Shown one piece after another: positions 6,088 through 12,464 of a stretch of DNA of 12,589 nucleotides (the first letter of the stretch is position 1; each line of letters opens with the position of its first letter). The notes below the pieces were generated by a model, which searched no databases, was not told the origin of the DNA, and was given only the letters and a program-made list of their open reading frames with translations. A program made the translations under genes and the position numbers. Origin of the DNA: Desulfurococcales archaeon (GTDB lineage Archaea > Thermoproteota > Thermoprotei_A > CAZTBM01 > SZUA-1508); contig DQVH01000055.1 of the NCBI GenBank assembly GCA_015661855.1, positions 1 to 12,589 on the forward strand, read 5' to 3'.

Positions 6088-6759
6088 CTATATTTTAGCT
6101 TCAAACATGAGCTTTCTGACTTCCTCTTCACTAAATTCTCTATACTCTTTTGACGTTATTATAACTAAATCTACACCTTCACCAGATGCTACATCTCTCT
6201 CTAATGCAGCATTCACTGACATTACTGCTAACTTAGCTGCTTCCATTACGTCCATGCCCTCATCGTATCTTCTCTCGAGAATACCTATAGCTATGGGTGA
6301 GCCGGAGCCGGTAGCAACATACTTTTCCTCGGTTACAGTACCGAAGAGGTCGAGAGCGAAAACTCTTGGTTGTGTATCATATCCTGCAATTATCAACTGA
6401 ACTACGAAGGGTAAAATTCTTGATGTAAATAGTATATTTGAAGCAAGTGTAGCAGCCATTTTTACTGTAACTGGAGTCCTATGGAGTAGCTCGTAGTACT
6501 TTAATTCTAAACGTAAAATATCAGCTATAGCTTGTGCATCCGCTACAACACCAGACATAGTTAAAGCCATTCTATCATGTATTCTTGCTATCTTTTTAAC
6601 CCTCTTATGCGCTATATAGTATCCTGTTGTTGCACGCTTATCAGCAGCTAGTACAACACCCTCCCTAACCTTTAATCCTACTGTTGTTGTACCCTTAGTA
6701 ACTGGTACTCTAAAGTTATTAGGATAACCCATTATATCATATTCAATCCATTTATTCAT
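6088..6759 (-). CDS. psmB: 20S proteasome beta subunit
   Basis: Catalytic subunit of the archaeal 20S proteasome. It has 223 residues with a short propeptide of 23 residues ending in Gly23. Autoprocessing before TTTVGLKV exposes Thr24 as the N-terminal nucleophile (Thr1). In mature numbering, Asp17 (D40 in AADKRAT) and Lys33 (K56 in RVKKIARI) are present, as is the conserved GSGSPIAIGILE segment and SGEGVDLVII near the end. The subunit is therefore predicted to be active, unlike some crenarchaeal second beta subunits. ATG 6759 has a weak GAGGG about 11 bases upstream. It is probably first in a psmB-aCPSF1 transcription unit, though the 160-base spacer may hold a second promoter (TATA-like TGTATAAAG near 6007-6016). 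Confidence 0.97.
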   Translation of the reverse strand: MNKWIEYDIMGYPNNFRVPVTKGTTTVGLKVREGVVLAADKRATTGYYIAHKRVKKIARIHDRMALTMSGVVADAQAIADILRLELKYYELLHRTPVTVKMAATLASNILFTSRILPFVVQLIIAGYDTQPRVFALDLFGTVTEEKYVATGSGSPIAIGILERRYDEGMDVMEAAKLAVMSVNAALERDVASGEGVDLVIITSKEYREFSEEEVRKLMFEAKI

Positions 6760-6828
6760 GAGCTTATAGCCCTCATTTAGTAGTTTACGTTGGCTGTGTT
6801 AAGCCCAAAACCTAACTTGCACACCCAC

Positions 6829-6835
6829 TATATAA
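6829..6835 (-). promoter_or_regulatory. TATA-like box, candidate psmB promoter
   Basis: TTATATA on the minus strand predicts a start near 6805 and a leader of about 45 bases including the GAGGG before psmB. Spacing and composition only. Confidence 0.35.
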
Positions 6836-6975
6836 GCTTGCATTTCCACATTCTACGACTTTTAAACTGAACTATGAAGCTACTTTCTCAATAAAATTAT
6901 TAATGTGAAACACGATAAACTTGAATTACAATCACACTTATTATATTCTACTATGGTTATTAAATACTCTCTATT

Positions 6976-6997
6976 AACTAATATGGAACTAATATGG
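6976..6997. repeat. Tandem 11-bp repeat AACTAATATGG x2
   Basis: Two exact adjacent copies (6976-6986 and 6987-6997) in non-coding DNA. Probably a recent local slippage duplication. No function is evident. Confidence 0.5.
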
Positions 6998-7104
6998 AGA
7001 TGAATTCACTACAGTTTCTACTGAGCCGCTGGAGAACCATTGGAACCCAAGACTAATACGTCCTTAAATATTGTGTTTTATAGGTTTTCTCATAGCCTTA
7101 AAGG

Positions 7105-7129
7105 GTGCAGAATGATATAAGAACTGCAC
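7105..7129. promoter_or_regulatory. Dyad GTGCAG-N13-CTGCAC upstream of the G1P dehydrogenase promoter
   Basis: Perfect 6-base inverted repeat (7105-7110 and 7124-7129), its right arm ending eight bases before the TATA box at 7137. This is the usual position for an archaeal activator or repressor site just upstream of BRE/TATA. The regulator is unknown and the dyad is short, so chance cannot be excluded. Confidence 0.4.
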
Positions 7130-7136
7130 AAAATGC

Positions 7137-7144
7137 TATAAATT
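7137..7144 (+). promoter_or_regulatory. TATA box of the G1P dehydrogenase-UPF0179 operon
   Basis: TATAAATT predicts transcription starting near 7167, leaving a leader of about 20 bases with the GGTGG SD. Good spacing supports it. Confidence 0.5.
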
Positions 7145-7189
7145 AAAGTTTCTAACCTTTAATAAGATGAAGCAGTAAGGGTGGTTCTT

Positions 7190-8242
7190 GTGAAAGAGCA
7201 TGTAATAGATTTACCTAAGAAGATAGTTATTGGTAAAGGTGTAATCAATAATATACCTAACTATCTCCGTGAACTTGAGGTTGGCGATAGAGTACTGATG
7301 ATAACGGGGCCTAATGTATTTAATATAGTCGGGAAGAGCGTTATAGAGATGCTTCAGGATAGTAAATTTGAAGTCAGCTTTAAAATAGTTAATAATGCAC
7401 ATATAAATACTATTAACAGTGTTATTGAGGAGTTTAAAAATGAAAGAATAGATGTGATAATTGGTTTAGGAGGGGGTAAGAGTATCGATACAGCTAAGTA
7501 TGTAAGCTACATCCTCAACATCCCATTTATAAGTATTCCTACTGCAGCATCGCATGATGGTGTTGCCTCACCTTTTGCCTCAATAAAGGGGCTTGGTAAG
7601 CCAACTTCAGTAAAAACGAGAGTACCACTAGCAATAATAGCCGACTCCAAGATTATAGCTAAAGCTCCATATAGGCTTTTAGCTTCAGGTGTAGGCGATG
7701 TCATAGCTAAATTTACAGCAGTATTAGACTGGAGATTAGCTCATAAACTTAAGAACGAATATTACGGTGAATATGCAGCTTCCTTAGCTCTTTTATCAGC
7801 AAAACATGTACTATGTTATGCTAATATTATCAGAAGGGGTGACGAAAAAGCCGCTAGAATAGTTATGGAAGCTTTAATTAGTAGCAGTATTGCTATGTGT
7901 ATTGCTGGTTCAACAAGACCTGGAAGTGGATCTGAACACCTCTTTAGTCATGCACTAGATCTTATAGCGCCAAAGCCTGCACTCCACGGAGAACAATGTG
8001 CTGTTGGAACAATAATGATGGCGTATCTTCACGGTAAAAACTGGAGGAAAATACGTAAAACTCTTAAACATATAGGAACACCAACAACAGCAAAAGAACT
8101 TGGCATACCAGACTACTACATTATAAAGGCCCTAACAATAGCACATAAGATTAGACCTGAACGCTATACAATACTCGGTGAAAGCGGTTTAACGTGGGAA
8201 GCAGCAGAAAACTTAGCTAGAAGAACCGGTGTAATAGACTAG
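7190..8242 (+). CDS. egsA: sn-glycerol-1-phosphate dehydrogenase
   Basis: Reduces dihydroxyacetone phosphate to sn-glycerol 1-phosphate with NAD(P)H, creating the archaeal lipid backbone stereochemistry. From GTG 7190 the protein has 350 residues, the family's usual length. It shows the nucleotide-binding loop GLGGGKSID (92-100), substrate-side TAASHDG (118-124), and zinc ligands D170 (GVGDVIAK), H250 (SGSEHLFSH) and H266 (LHGEQ). GTG 7190 is preferred because GGTGG (7180-7184) lies five bases upstream; an in-frame GTG at 7181 would add MVL and overlaps that SD. UPF0179 follows after 20 bases, probably in the same transcript. Confidence 0.97.
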   Translation: MKEHVIDLPKKIVIGKGVINNIPNYLRELEVGDRVLMITGPNVFNIVGKSVIEMLQDSKFEVSFKIVNNAHINTINSVIEEFKNERIDVIIGLGGGKSIDTAKYVSYILNIPFISIPTAASHDGVASPFASIKGLGKPTSVKTRVPLAIIADSKIIAKAPYRLLASGVGDVIAKFTAVLDWRLAHKLKNEYYGEYAASLALLSAKHVLCYANIIRRGDEKAARIVMEALISSSIAMCIAGSTRPGSGSEHLFSHALDLIAPKPALHGEQCAVGTIMMAYLHGKNWRKIRKTLKHIGTPTTAKELGIPDYYIIKALTIAHKIRPERYTILGESGLTWEAAENLARRTGVID

Positions 8243-8262
8243 TATAAATATATAAAACATGT

Positions 8263-8703
8263 ATGGTGAAAGTATTGATAGCATTAGTAGGAGAGTCCAT
8301 GGCTAAACCCGGAATGAAATTCCTATTTGAAGGCTTAGCTAATGTGTGTACAAAATGTAAATTCTTTAAAGTATGTAGCAACTTAAGTAAAGGTAGAATA
8401 TATGAGGTAAAAAGTACTCGTAAAATTAAACATAAATGCCCGCTACACGGTAGTGTCGTTGTAGTTGAAGTGGAATTAGCTAATATAGAAGCAGCAGTAA
8501 AATCCCACATGACAGTAGAGGGCATGATAATAACGTTTAACCCAATAGAGTGTACAAATAGGGGGTGCCAATACATAAACTTATGTAAGCCGTTAGGGTT
8601 ATTCAAAGGTGATAAATGTAGGATAGTGAAAATAAGAGATAGAATACGGTGTCCTAGAGGTCTAAGTTTATATGAATGCACACTAGAAATAATAGAAGAA
8701 TAG
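8263..8703 (+). CDS. UPF0179 family cysteine-rich protein of unknown function
   Basis: The 146 residues match the archaeal UPF0179 family from the opening LVGESMAKPGMKF to CPRG near the end. Ten cysteines are present: C29, C32, C38 (CTKCKFFKVC), C59 (KCPLH), C97, C102, C108 (ECTNRGCQYINLC), C119, C130 (CPRG) and C139. The two C-x(2-4)-C-x5-C clusters suggest metal or iron-sulfur binding, which is inference. There is no membrane segment. ATG 8263 fits the family start; a TATA-like stretch (8243-8256) lies too close to serve it well, so expression from the upstream G1P dehydrogenase promoter is more likely. It ends 14 bases before the convergent FKBP gene. Confidence 0.88.
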   Translation: MVKVLIALVGESMAKPGMKFLFEGLANVCTKCKFFKVCSNLSKGRIYEVKSTRKIKHKCPLHGSVVVVEVELANIEAAVKSHMTVEGMIITFNPIECTNRGCQYINLCKPLGLFKGDKCRIVKIRDRIRCPRGLSLYECTLEIIEE

Positions 8704-8717
8704 TATGTAGAAACATT

Positions 8718-9416
8718 TTACTTTCCAGCTTCCTCGACTCTGTATTCCTCCACAAATTTTATAATTGAAACTCCAGGTATATATCTAGCTATCTCTCTCG
8801 CTAATGCTTGTTTAGCGTACTGTATATCCTCAGCTAAATATGACTCTCTGGGCAACTTGATTATAATCTCTTTTTCTTTCCTTTCTACCTCAATTTTAGC
8901 TATAGGTGCCATTCTAATTCTTCTATGAACTAGATATTTTACTTTTTCTAGTTCATCATCTATTTTCTTCAATACTTTAACTTTAAATACTATTGTCTTT
9001 CCGGCTAGTGGGTGGTTGAAGTCTACTATTACTCTACCACCAGTAATACTCCTTACAACTGCTGGTACACCATTAATTTCCACTATTTCACCAACTTTGG
9101 GTACTATCCCCCTTCTTGAGAATTCTCTGATAGATACCATTTTCACTTTACTAGGGTCTCTTTCACCATAAGCTTTTTTAGGTTCTACTTCAACCTCCTT
9201 CTCCTCACCAACATTCATTTTCTGTAGTTCCTCTTCTAACCCCCTTACTACTCTACCTTCTCCAATTATGACTAGTAGTGGTTCGTAAACCTTATCTTCA
9301 CGGTAAATTTTCTCTTTTTTCGCAACCTCCTCCATTGTTGTATCAAAGACCTCATTAGTTTCCTTTATTTTAGCTATATAGTCTATTAGTAGAAAATCAC
9401 CTTTTGTAAATGGCAT
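8718..9416 (-). CDS. FKBP-type peptidyl-prolyl cis-trans isomerase, long archaeal form
   Basis: Prolyl isomerase and chaperone of the SlyD-like FKBP class; no signal peptide, so cytoplasmic. The FKBP core lies at about 1-90 and resumes near 135-150 (KGDFLLIDY, VFDTT, VIIGEGRVVRGLEEEL, KKAYGERDP). The insert-in-flap chaperone domain occupies about 95-135 (GIVPKVGE..., GRVIVDFNHPLAGK). An added C-terminal domain of about 80 residues (155-232) follows, as in long archaeal FKBPs. The start ATG 9416 has AGGTGA four bases upstream. It is third in the NSUN-NIP7-FKBP unit, after a 58-base spacer that holds a small hairpin and could carry its own promoter. The length is normal. Confidence 0.95.
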   Translation of the reverse strand: MPFTKGDFLLIDYIAKIKETNEVFDTTMEEVAKKEKIYREDKVYEPLLVIIGEGRVVRGLEEELQKMNVGEEKEVEVEPKKAYGERDPSKVKMVSIREFSRRGIVPKVGEIVEINGVPAVVRSITGGRVIVDFNHPLAGKTIVFKVKVLKKIDDELEKVKYLVHRRIRMAPIAKIEVERKEKEIIIKLPRESYLAEDIQYAKQALAREIARYIPGVSIIKFVEEYRVEEAGK

Positions 9417-9433
9417 TACATCACCTTTCTTCC

Positions 9434-9448
9434 CCTAATGCTATTAGG
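9434..9448 (-). other. Small hairpin in the NIP7-FKBP spacer
   Basis: CCTAAT-AGC-ATTAGG on the minus strand: six perfect pairs and a three-base loop, seven bases upstream of the FKBP SD (9426-9421). It could tune FKBP translation or mark a processing site between the two messages. It is short and may be chance. Confidence 0.3.
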
Positions 9449-9474
9449 TATAGAGTATTTTTGTTTTTCCCTCT

Positions 9475-10047
9475 TTAGCCTCCCTTTCTCAAATACCAGC
9501 CCTTATCTACAACATTTTTTAATGCTACAATATTCCCTCTTCTACCCTCTCTAATGAATGTCTCTAAGTTTACTAATGGTTTAGCTATACCTAGGATTTC
9601 GAGTTCTTTATTAGCTATTACGGTTAAGTAGCTTATTGGGGGTAAAATTTTAATTATACTGTTAAGTAGTATGTCTCTTCCGTAGAGAAATAGCTTTGCA
9701 GCATCATCACTTACTATAACTATGTTTCTTCTTAGTTGTTGTGCCAAATACTCCATTAAATCTAAGCCTACTTTAAAGGCTATGTTACTTTTATTTTCAA
9801 TAATAGTTCCTACGAAGAGCCCTATAGAGAACGGGTTTTGTATATTAATTTTTTTCATTATGGATAATAACTCTTTTAACTCGTTATTTACGAGAAATGC
9901 TTCATAGACGTTGTTACCCCTTCCTAGTAATATAATATTATATCCTAGTCTACGTATTAACCTTAAAGCTTCTTTTCCGAAAAGCTTTGCTATCTCGGCA
10001 TATATAATCTTCTTAAACTTTTCTAAACCTTCTTCCTTAATTTGCAT
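9475..10047 (-). CDS. NIP7-like pre-PUA/PUA protein, ribosome biogenesis
   Basis: The 190 residues resemble NIP7, a factor in large-subunit assembly that binds RNA with its PUA domain. The visible likeness includes KLFGKEALRLI then VYEAFLVNNEL in the N-terminal domain, GLFVGTIIENKSNIAFKV at about 77-94 (compare the NIP7 G-T-x-F-G-K region), and the PUA hallmark KLFLYGRDIL (118-127; NIP7 has PFLYG-N-x-L) followed by TVIANKELEILGIAKP. The match is by motif order and is looser than for the neighbours, so a divergent archaeal NIP7 or other PUA protein is the fair call. ATG 10047 lies inside the NSUN gene (25-base overlap), and the pair is probably translationally coupled, linking it to rRNA modification. 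Confidence 0.72.
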   Translation of the reverse strand: MQIKEEGLEKFKKIIYAEIAKLFGKEALRLIRRLGYNIILLGRGNNVYEAFLVNNELKELLSIMKKINIQNPFSIGLFVGTIIENKSNIAFKVGLDLMEYLAQQLRRNIVIVSDDAAKLFLYGRDILLNSIIKILPPISYLTVIANKELEILGIAKPLVNLETFIREGRRGNIVALKNVVDKGWYLRKGG

Positions 10048-11012
10048 ATGAAGAACCCTTCCGTTCTATGGATGTGCGGGTATAATCTTAAACATCTTTC
10101 TAATTCACTATTTAACTTTAGACCATAAATTTCAGTTAATCCCTTTTCACCGTAGAAACTTATATCTACTAGTTCAATTTTGCCACTATACTCCTTCAGT
10201 ATAAGGTTTACTATGAACTCGTTTTCCTCAGGAGCTATACTACATGTTGAATAAACTATTACTCCACCTTTCTTAGTAACTAGTATTGCTGACTTTAGAA
10301 GTTCATATTGTAGCTTCATTAGAACGTACATGTCATAGAGTGATCTACTCCTGCCTCTCTCAGGTATGAGTGGTAGTAAGCCTTCACCTGTACATGGTGC
10401 ATCTACCAATACTTTATCAAACTTTTCACCAACTCCAACAATTTTTCGTGCATCAAGCAGTAATGTTACTACGTTTCTCACACCAAGACGTGAAATATTC
10501 GATCTTAGAGCTCTCATACGTGTTCTATCAACATCTAATGCTAGTATACTACCCTTATTCTCCATTATCTGTGCTAACTGTGTAGTCTTACCCCCTGGAG
10601 CAGCACACATATCTAGTACTCTCTCACCAGGTTTAGGATTGAGAATTAATGGAGGTAACATAGAAGCAACACCTTGTATATAATAGTATCCGAGAAGGTA
10701 TTCTGGTGTTGCACCAATATTCACTTTAGACTTGAGAATCCAAAAACCATAAGGTACCCATGGAGTTTGTTTAACAACCATTCTATCCTTAATCTTCCTT
10801 AACAGTTCATTACAAGATATCTTTAAAGTATTACATCGAATACTCTTCTTCAACCCCAATCTTATCGTATTAAGGAAGCTAATAGCACCTTTATAAGAAA
10901 ACAACTCTATATACCTTTTAGCCATGTAAGGTGATATACCATATTCTATTGATAGTTCAATAGCCTCTCTATCAATACTTATTGACCTCAACAACTCCAT
11001 TATATTTATCAT
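10023..11012 (-). CDS. NOL1/NOP2/Sun family RNA (cytosine-5) methyltransferase
   Basis: SAM-dependent m5C methyltransferase acting on rRNA or tRNA; the substrate cannot be told from sequence. It has 329 residues. The N-terminal substrate-recognition region includes SIRCNTLK and YYIQGVASMLPPLIL (110-124). The Rossmann domain has motif I VLDMCAAPGGKTTQ (132-145), acidic ALDVD (158-162), motif IV DAPCTGEG (204-211, C207) and motif VI STCSIAPEENE with catalytic C257. It ends with the family PHIHRTEGFFICKL. ATG 11012 has GGAGAGG five bases upstream. It leads the NSUN-NIP7-FKBP unit. Its partner NIP7-like gene favours an rRNA target, by inference. Confidence 0.95.
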   Translation of the reverse strand: MINIMELLRSISIDREAIELSIEYGISPYMAKRYIELFSYKGAISFLNTIRLGLKKSIRCNTLKISCNELLRKIKDRMVVKQTPWVPYGFWILKSKVNIGATPEYLLGYYYIQGVASMLPPLILNPKPGERVLDMCAAPGGKTTQLAQIMENKGSILALDVDRTRMRALRSNISRLGVRNVVTLLLDARKIVGVGEKFDKVLVDAPCTGEGLLPLIPERGRSRSLYDMYVLMKLQYELLKSAILVTKKGGVIVYSTCSIAPEENEFIVNLILKEYSGKIELVDISFYGEKGLTEIYGLKLNSELERCLRLYPHIHRTEGFFICKLRKKV

Positions 11013-11062
11013 TTAATCCTCTCCTAAGGTGTACCCTTTAACCTATATAGTGTATTGGGTGA

Positions 11063-11070
11063 ATTTAAAT
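11063..11070. promoter_or_regulatory. Palindromic TATA box shared by divergent NSUN and SAM hydroxide adenosyltransferase genes
   Basis: ATTTAAAT is self-complementary and lies in the 92-base divergent gap. It predicts a plus-strand start near 11094 and a minus-strand start near 11040, the latter giving NSUN a leader of about 28 bases with its SD. A second minus-strand candidate (CTATATAGG, 11051-11043) would leave almost no leader. Confidence 0.45.
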
Positions 11071-11104
11071 AAACAGTGTTAAACCTTATCATAATGGGGC
11101 GCCT

Positions 11105-11917
11105 ATGAGAAGTCGAACTATAGCTTTACTAACAGATTTTAGCCTTAAAGACCCGTTTGTTAGTATGATGAAAGCTGTAATACGATCTATAAACCCGAAT
11201 GTCGAAATAATTGATATATCGCATGATGTAAGTAAATTTGATATTTATGAAGCAGCATTTATACTCTATGGTTCACATAAATACTTCCCTCAAAACACAA
11301 TATTTCTAGTTGTTGTTGATCCAGGTGTTGGAACTGGTAGAAGTGTTCTAACTGTAAAAACAGAACGCCATATATTCATAGCTCCAGATAATGGAGTTCT
11401 CTACCCAATAGTCAAGGAGTACGGTGATAGTGCAACCATATACGTTATTGATGAAGATAAGATTGCTTATACCCCTAAATCATTCACATTTCATGGTAGA
11501 GACGTTTTTGCACCTCTAGCAGCCTACATATCACTCGGATATCCTCTCACATACCTGGGAAAAGTTACCACTAGTAACTCTATAGTTAAACTGAAATGGG
11601 TAAAACCAACTATAAAAAATAATGTAGTATTAGGCCAAATAGTCTACATAGATAGCTTTGGAAATATAGTAACAAATATTCCAGTTAACATTATTCCCTG
11701 GATTAAAACATGTAAGCTATTAAGGATTAAAGTGGAGGGTAAAGTGGGAGAGGTAACTGCACGGTATGTAAGAACCTTTGCTAACGGTAAACCTGGAGAG
11801 CTCATAGCCTTAGAGGATAGCTTTGGCCTATTAGAGATAGCAATATATGAGGATTCAGCTGCTAAAAAGTTAAAAGTTGATAGAGGATTAAAGGTTGAGA
11901 TTAGAAAGGGTGAATAG
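11105..11917 (+). CDS. SAM hydroxide adenosyltransferase (DUF62; fluorinase/chlorinase superfamily)
   Basis: Predicted to split S-adenosylmethionine with water/hydroxide into adenosine and methionine. The 270 residues have the two-domain DUF62 layout. The conserved Asp-Arg-His triad is visible: D72 and R79 in VDPGVGTGR (71-79) and H130 in FHGRDVF (129-135); TDFS (10-13) and APDNGVLYP (93-101) line the nucleoside site. The triad marks it as the hydroxide type and argues against a halogenase. The C-terminal domain begins near IDSFGNIVTN. ATG 11105 has no clear SD; a four-codon frame starting at the predicted transcript start (ATG 11094) ends in a TGA overlapping this ATG. It is followed by NadM after two bases, in one operon. 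Confidence 0.93.
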   Translation: MRSRTIALLTDFSLKDPFVSMMKAVIRSINPNVEIIDISHDVSKFDIYEAAFILYGSHKYFPQNTIFLVVVDPGVGTGRSVLTVKTERHIFIAPDNGVLYPIVKEYGDSATIYVIDEDKIAYTPKSFTFHGRDVFAPLAAYISLGYPLTYLGKVTTSNSIVKLKWVKPTIKNNVVLGQIVYIDSFGNIVTNIPVNIIPWIKTCKLLRIKVEGKVGEVTARYVRTFANGKPGELIALEDSFGLLEIAIYEDSAAKKLKVDRGLKVEIRKGE

Positions 11918-11919
11918 GT

Positions 11920-12462
11920 ATGAGCATTAAGAGTGAGGGTAGAGGTCTATATATTGGTAGATTTCAGCCACCACACTTAGGACACATTTATACACTTAAA
12001 AACATACTAAAAGAAGTAAATGAAGTTATTATAGGTATTGGGAGTGCTCAAATAAGCCATACCTTCGACAATCCATTTACTGCTGGTGAGAGAATTTTAA
12101 TGCTGAAAGCAGCATTAGAAGATGAAGGTATAGATATGTCAAAAGTATACCTAATACCCATACCAGATATTGAAATGAACTATGTATGGGTGCGCTACGT
12201 TACACTACTAGTACCCCCATTTAGTGTAGTCTACACAAATAACCCTTTAGTTAAAAGGTTATTTATTGAGGCAGGATTTAAGGTGAAAACACCCCCACTA
12301 TTTAATAGAGAGGTTTACAGTGGTAAAATTATTAGACAGAGAATGATTAACGGTGAGCCATGGGAACATCTTGTACCTAAAGCAGTTGTAAAAATAATAT
12401 ATGAAATTAATGGTGTGGAGAGATTAAGGGAGATAACAAAAAGTGATGAAGTGAGGTGCTGA
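11920..12462 (+). CDS. nadM: Nicotinamide-nucleotide adenylyltransferase, archaeal type
   Basis: Joins NMN and ATP to make NAD. The 180 residues carry the nucleotidyltransferase signature GRFQPPHLGH (13-22, the H-x-G-H type site), IGIGSAQISHTFDNPFTAGER (38-58) and the second ATP-binding motif YSGKIIRQRM (133-142), in the expected order and spacing. The start ATG 11920 is two bases after the previous stop, with GGTGA about seven bases upstream inside the end of the SAM hydroxide adenosyltransferase gene. The stop is two bases before the RtcA start. The adenosine-releasing enzyme upstream makes a nucleoside/NAD theme possible, but adjacency is the only evidence. Confidence 0.96.
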   Translation: MSIKSEGRGLYIGRFQPPHLGHIYTLKNILKEVNEVIIGIGSAQISHTFDNPFTAGERILMLKAALEDEGIDMSKVYLIPIPDIEMNYVWVRYVTLLVPPFSVVYTNNPLVKRLFIEAGFKVKTPPLFNREVYSGKIIRQRMINGEPWEHLVPKAVVKIIYEINGVERLREITKSDEVRC

Positions 12463-12464
12463 CA

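Larger units (their letters stand above)
6760..7189. other. Divergent spacer between psmB and G1P dehydrogenase
   Basis: About 430 bases without a credible gene. Contents: the psmB promoter candidate; an 11-bp tandem repeat AACTAATATGG x2 (6976-6997); a patch of about 49% GC (7014-7062) in otherwise about 30% GC DNA, containing AACCATTGGAA (a near match to the mini-ORB dyad) and a CTGA box; a GTGCAG/CTGCAC dyad (7105-7129); and the TATA box and SD of the next gene. Two divergent promoters do not need this much space, so the middle may hold a small RNA or binding sites. Confidence 0.4.

Noticed and set aside
6041..6400. 119-residue plus-strand frame over the psmB end
   Set aside because: Antisense shadow of psmB; composition rich in Ser/Leu/Phe without any recognisable motif.
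8243..8256. TATAAATATATAA before UPF0179 as a dedicated promoter
   Set aside because: The box is only about 17 bases from ATG 8263, too close for the usual 26-27 base TATA-to-start distance unless translation began at a later Met. Operon expression is simpler.
8217..8681. 154-residue open frame on the minus strand opposite UPF0179
   Set aside because: It lies wholly over a recognised family gene on the other strand, and its His/Leu/Thr-rich product looks like translated antisense. No SD or promoter supports it.
10366..10683. Plus-strand frames opposite the NSUN gene
   Set aside because: Two overlapping frames antisense to conserved methyltransferase motifs; no start signals.
11105..11917. 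SAM-dependent halogenase (fluorinase or chlorinase) activity
   Set aside because: The Asp-Arg-His triad of the hydroxide adenosyltransferase type is present, so halogenation is not supported.
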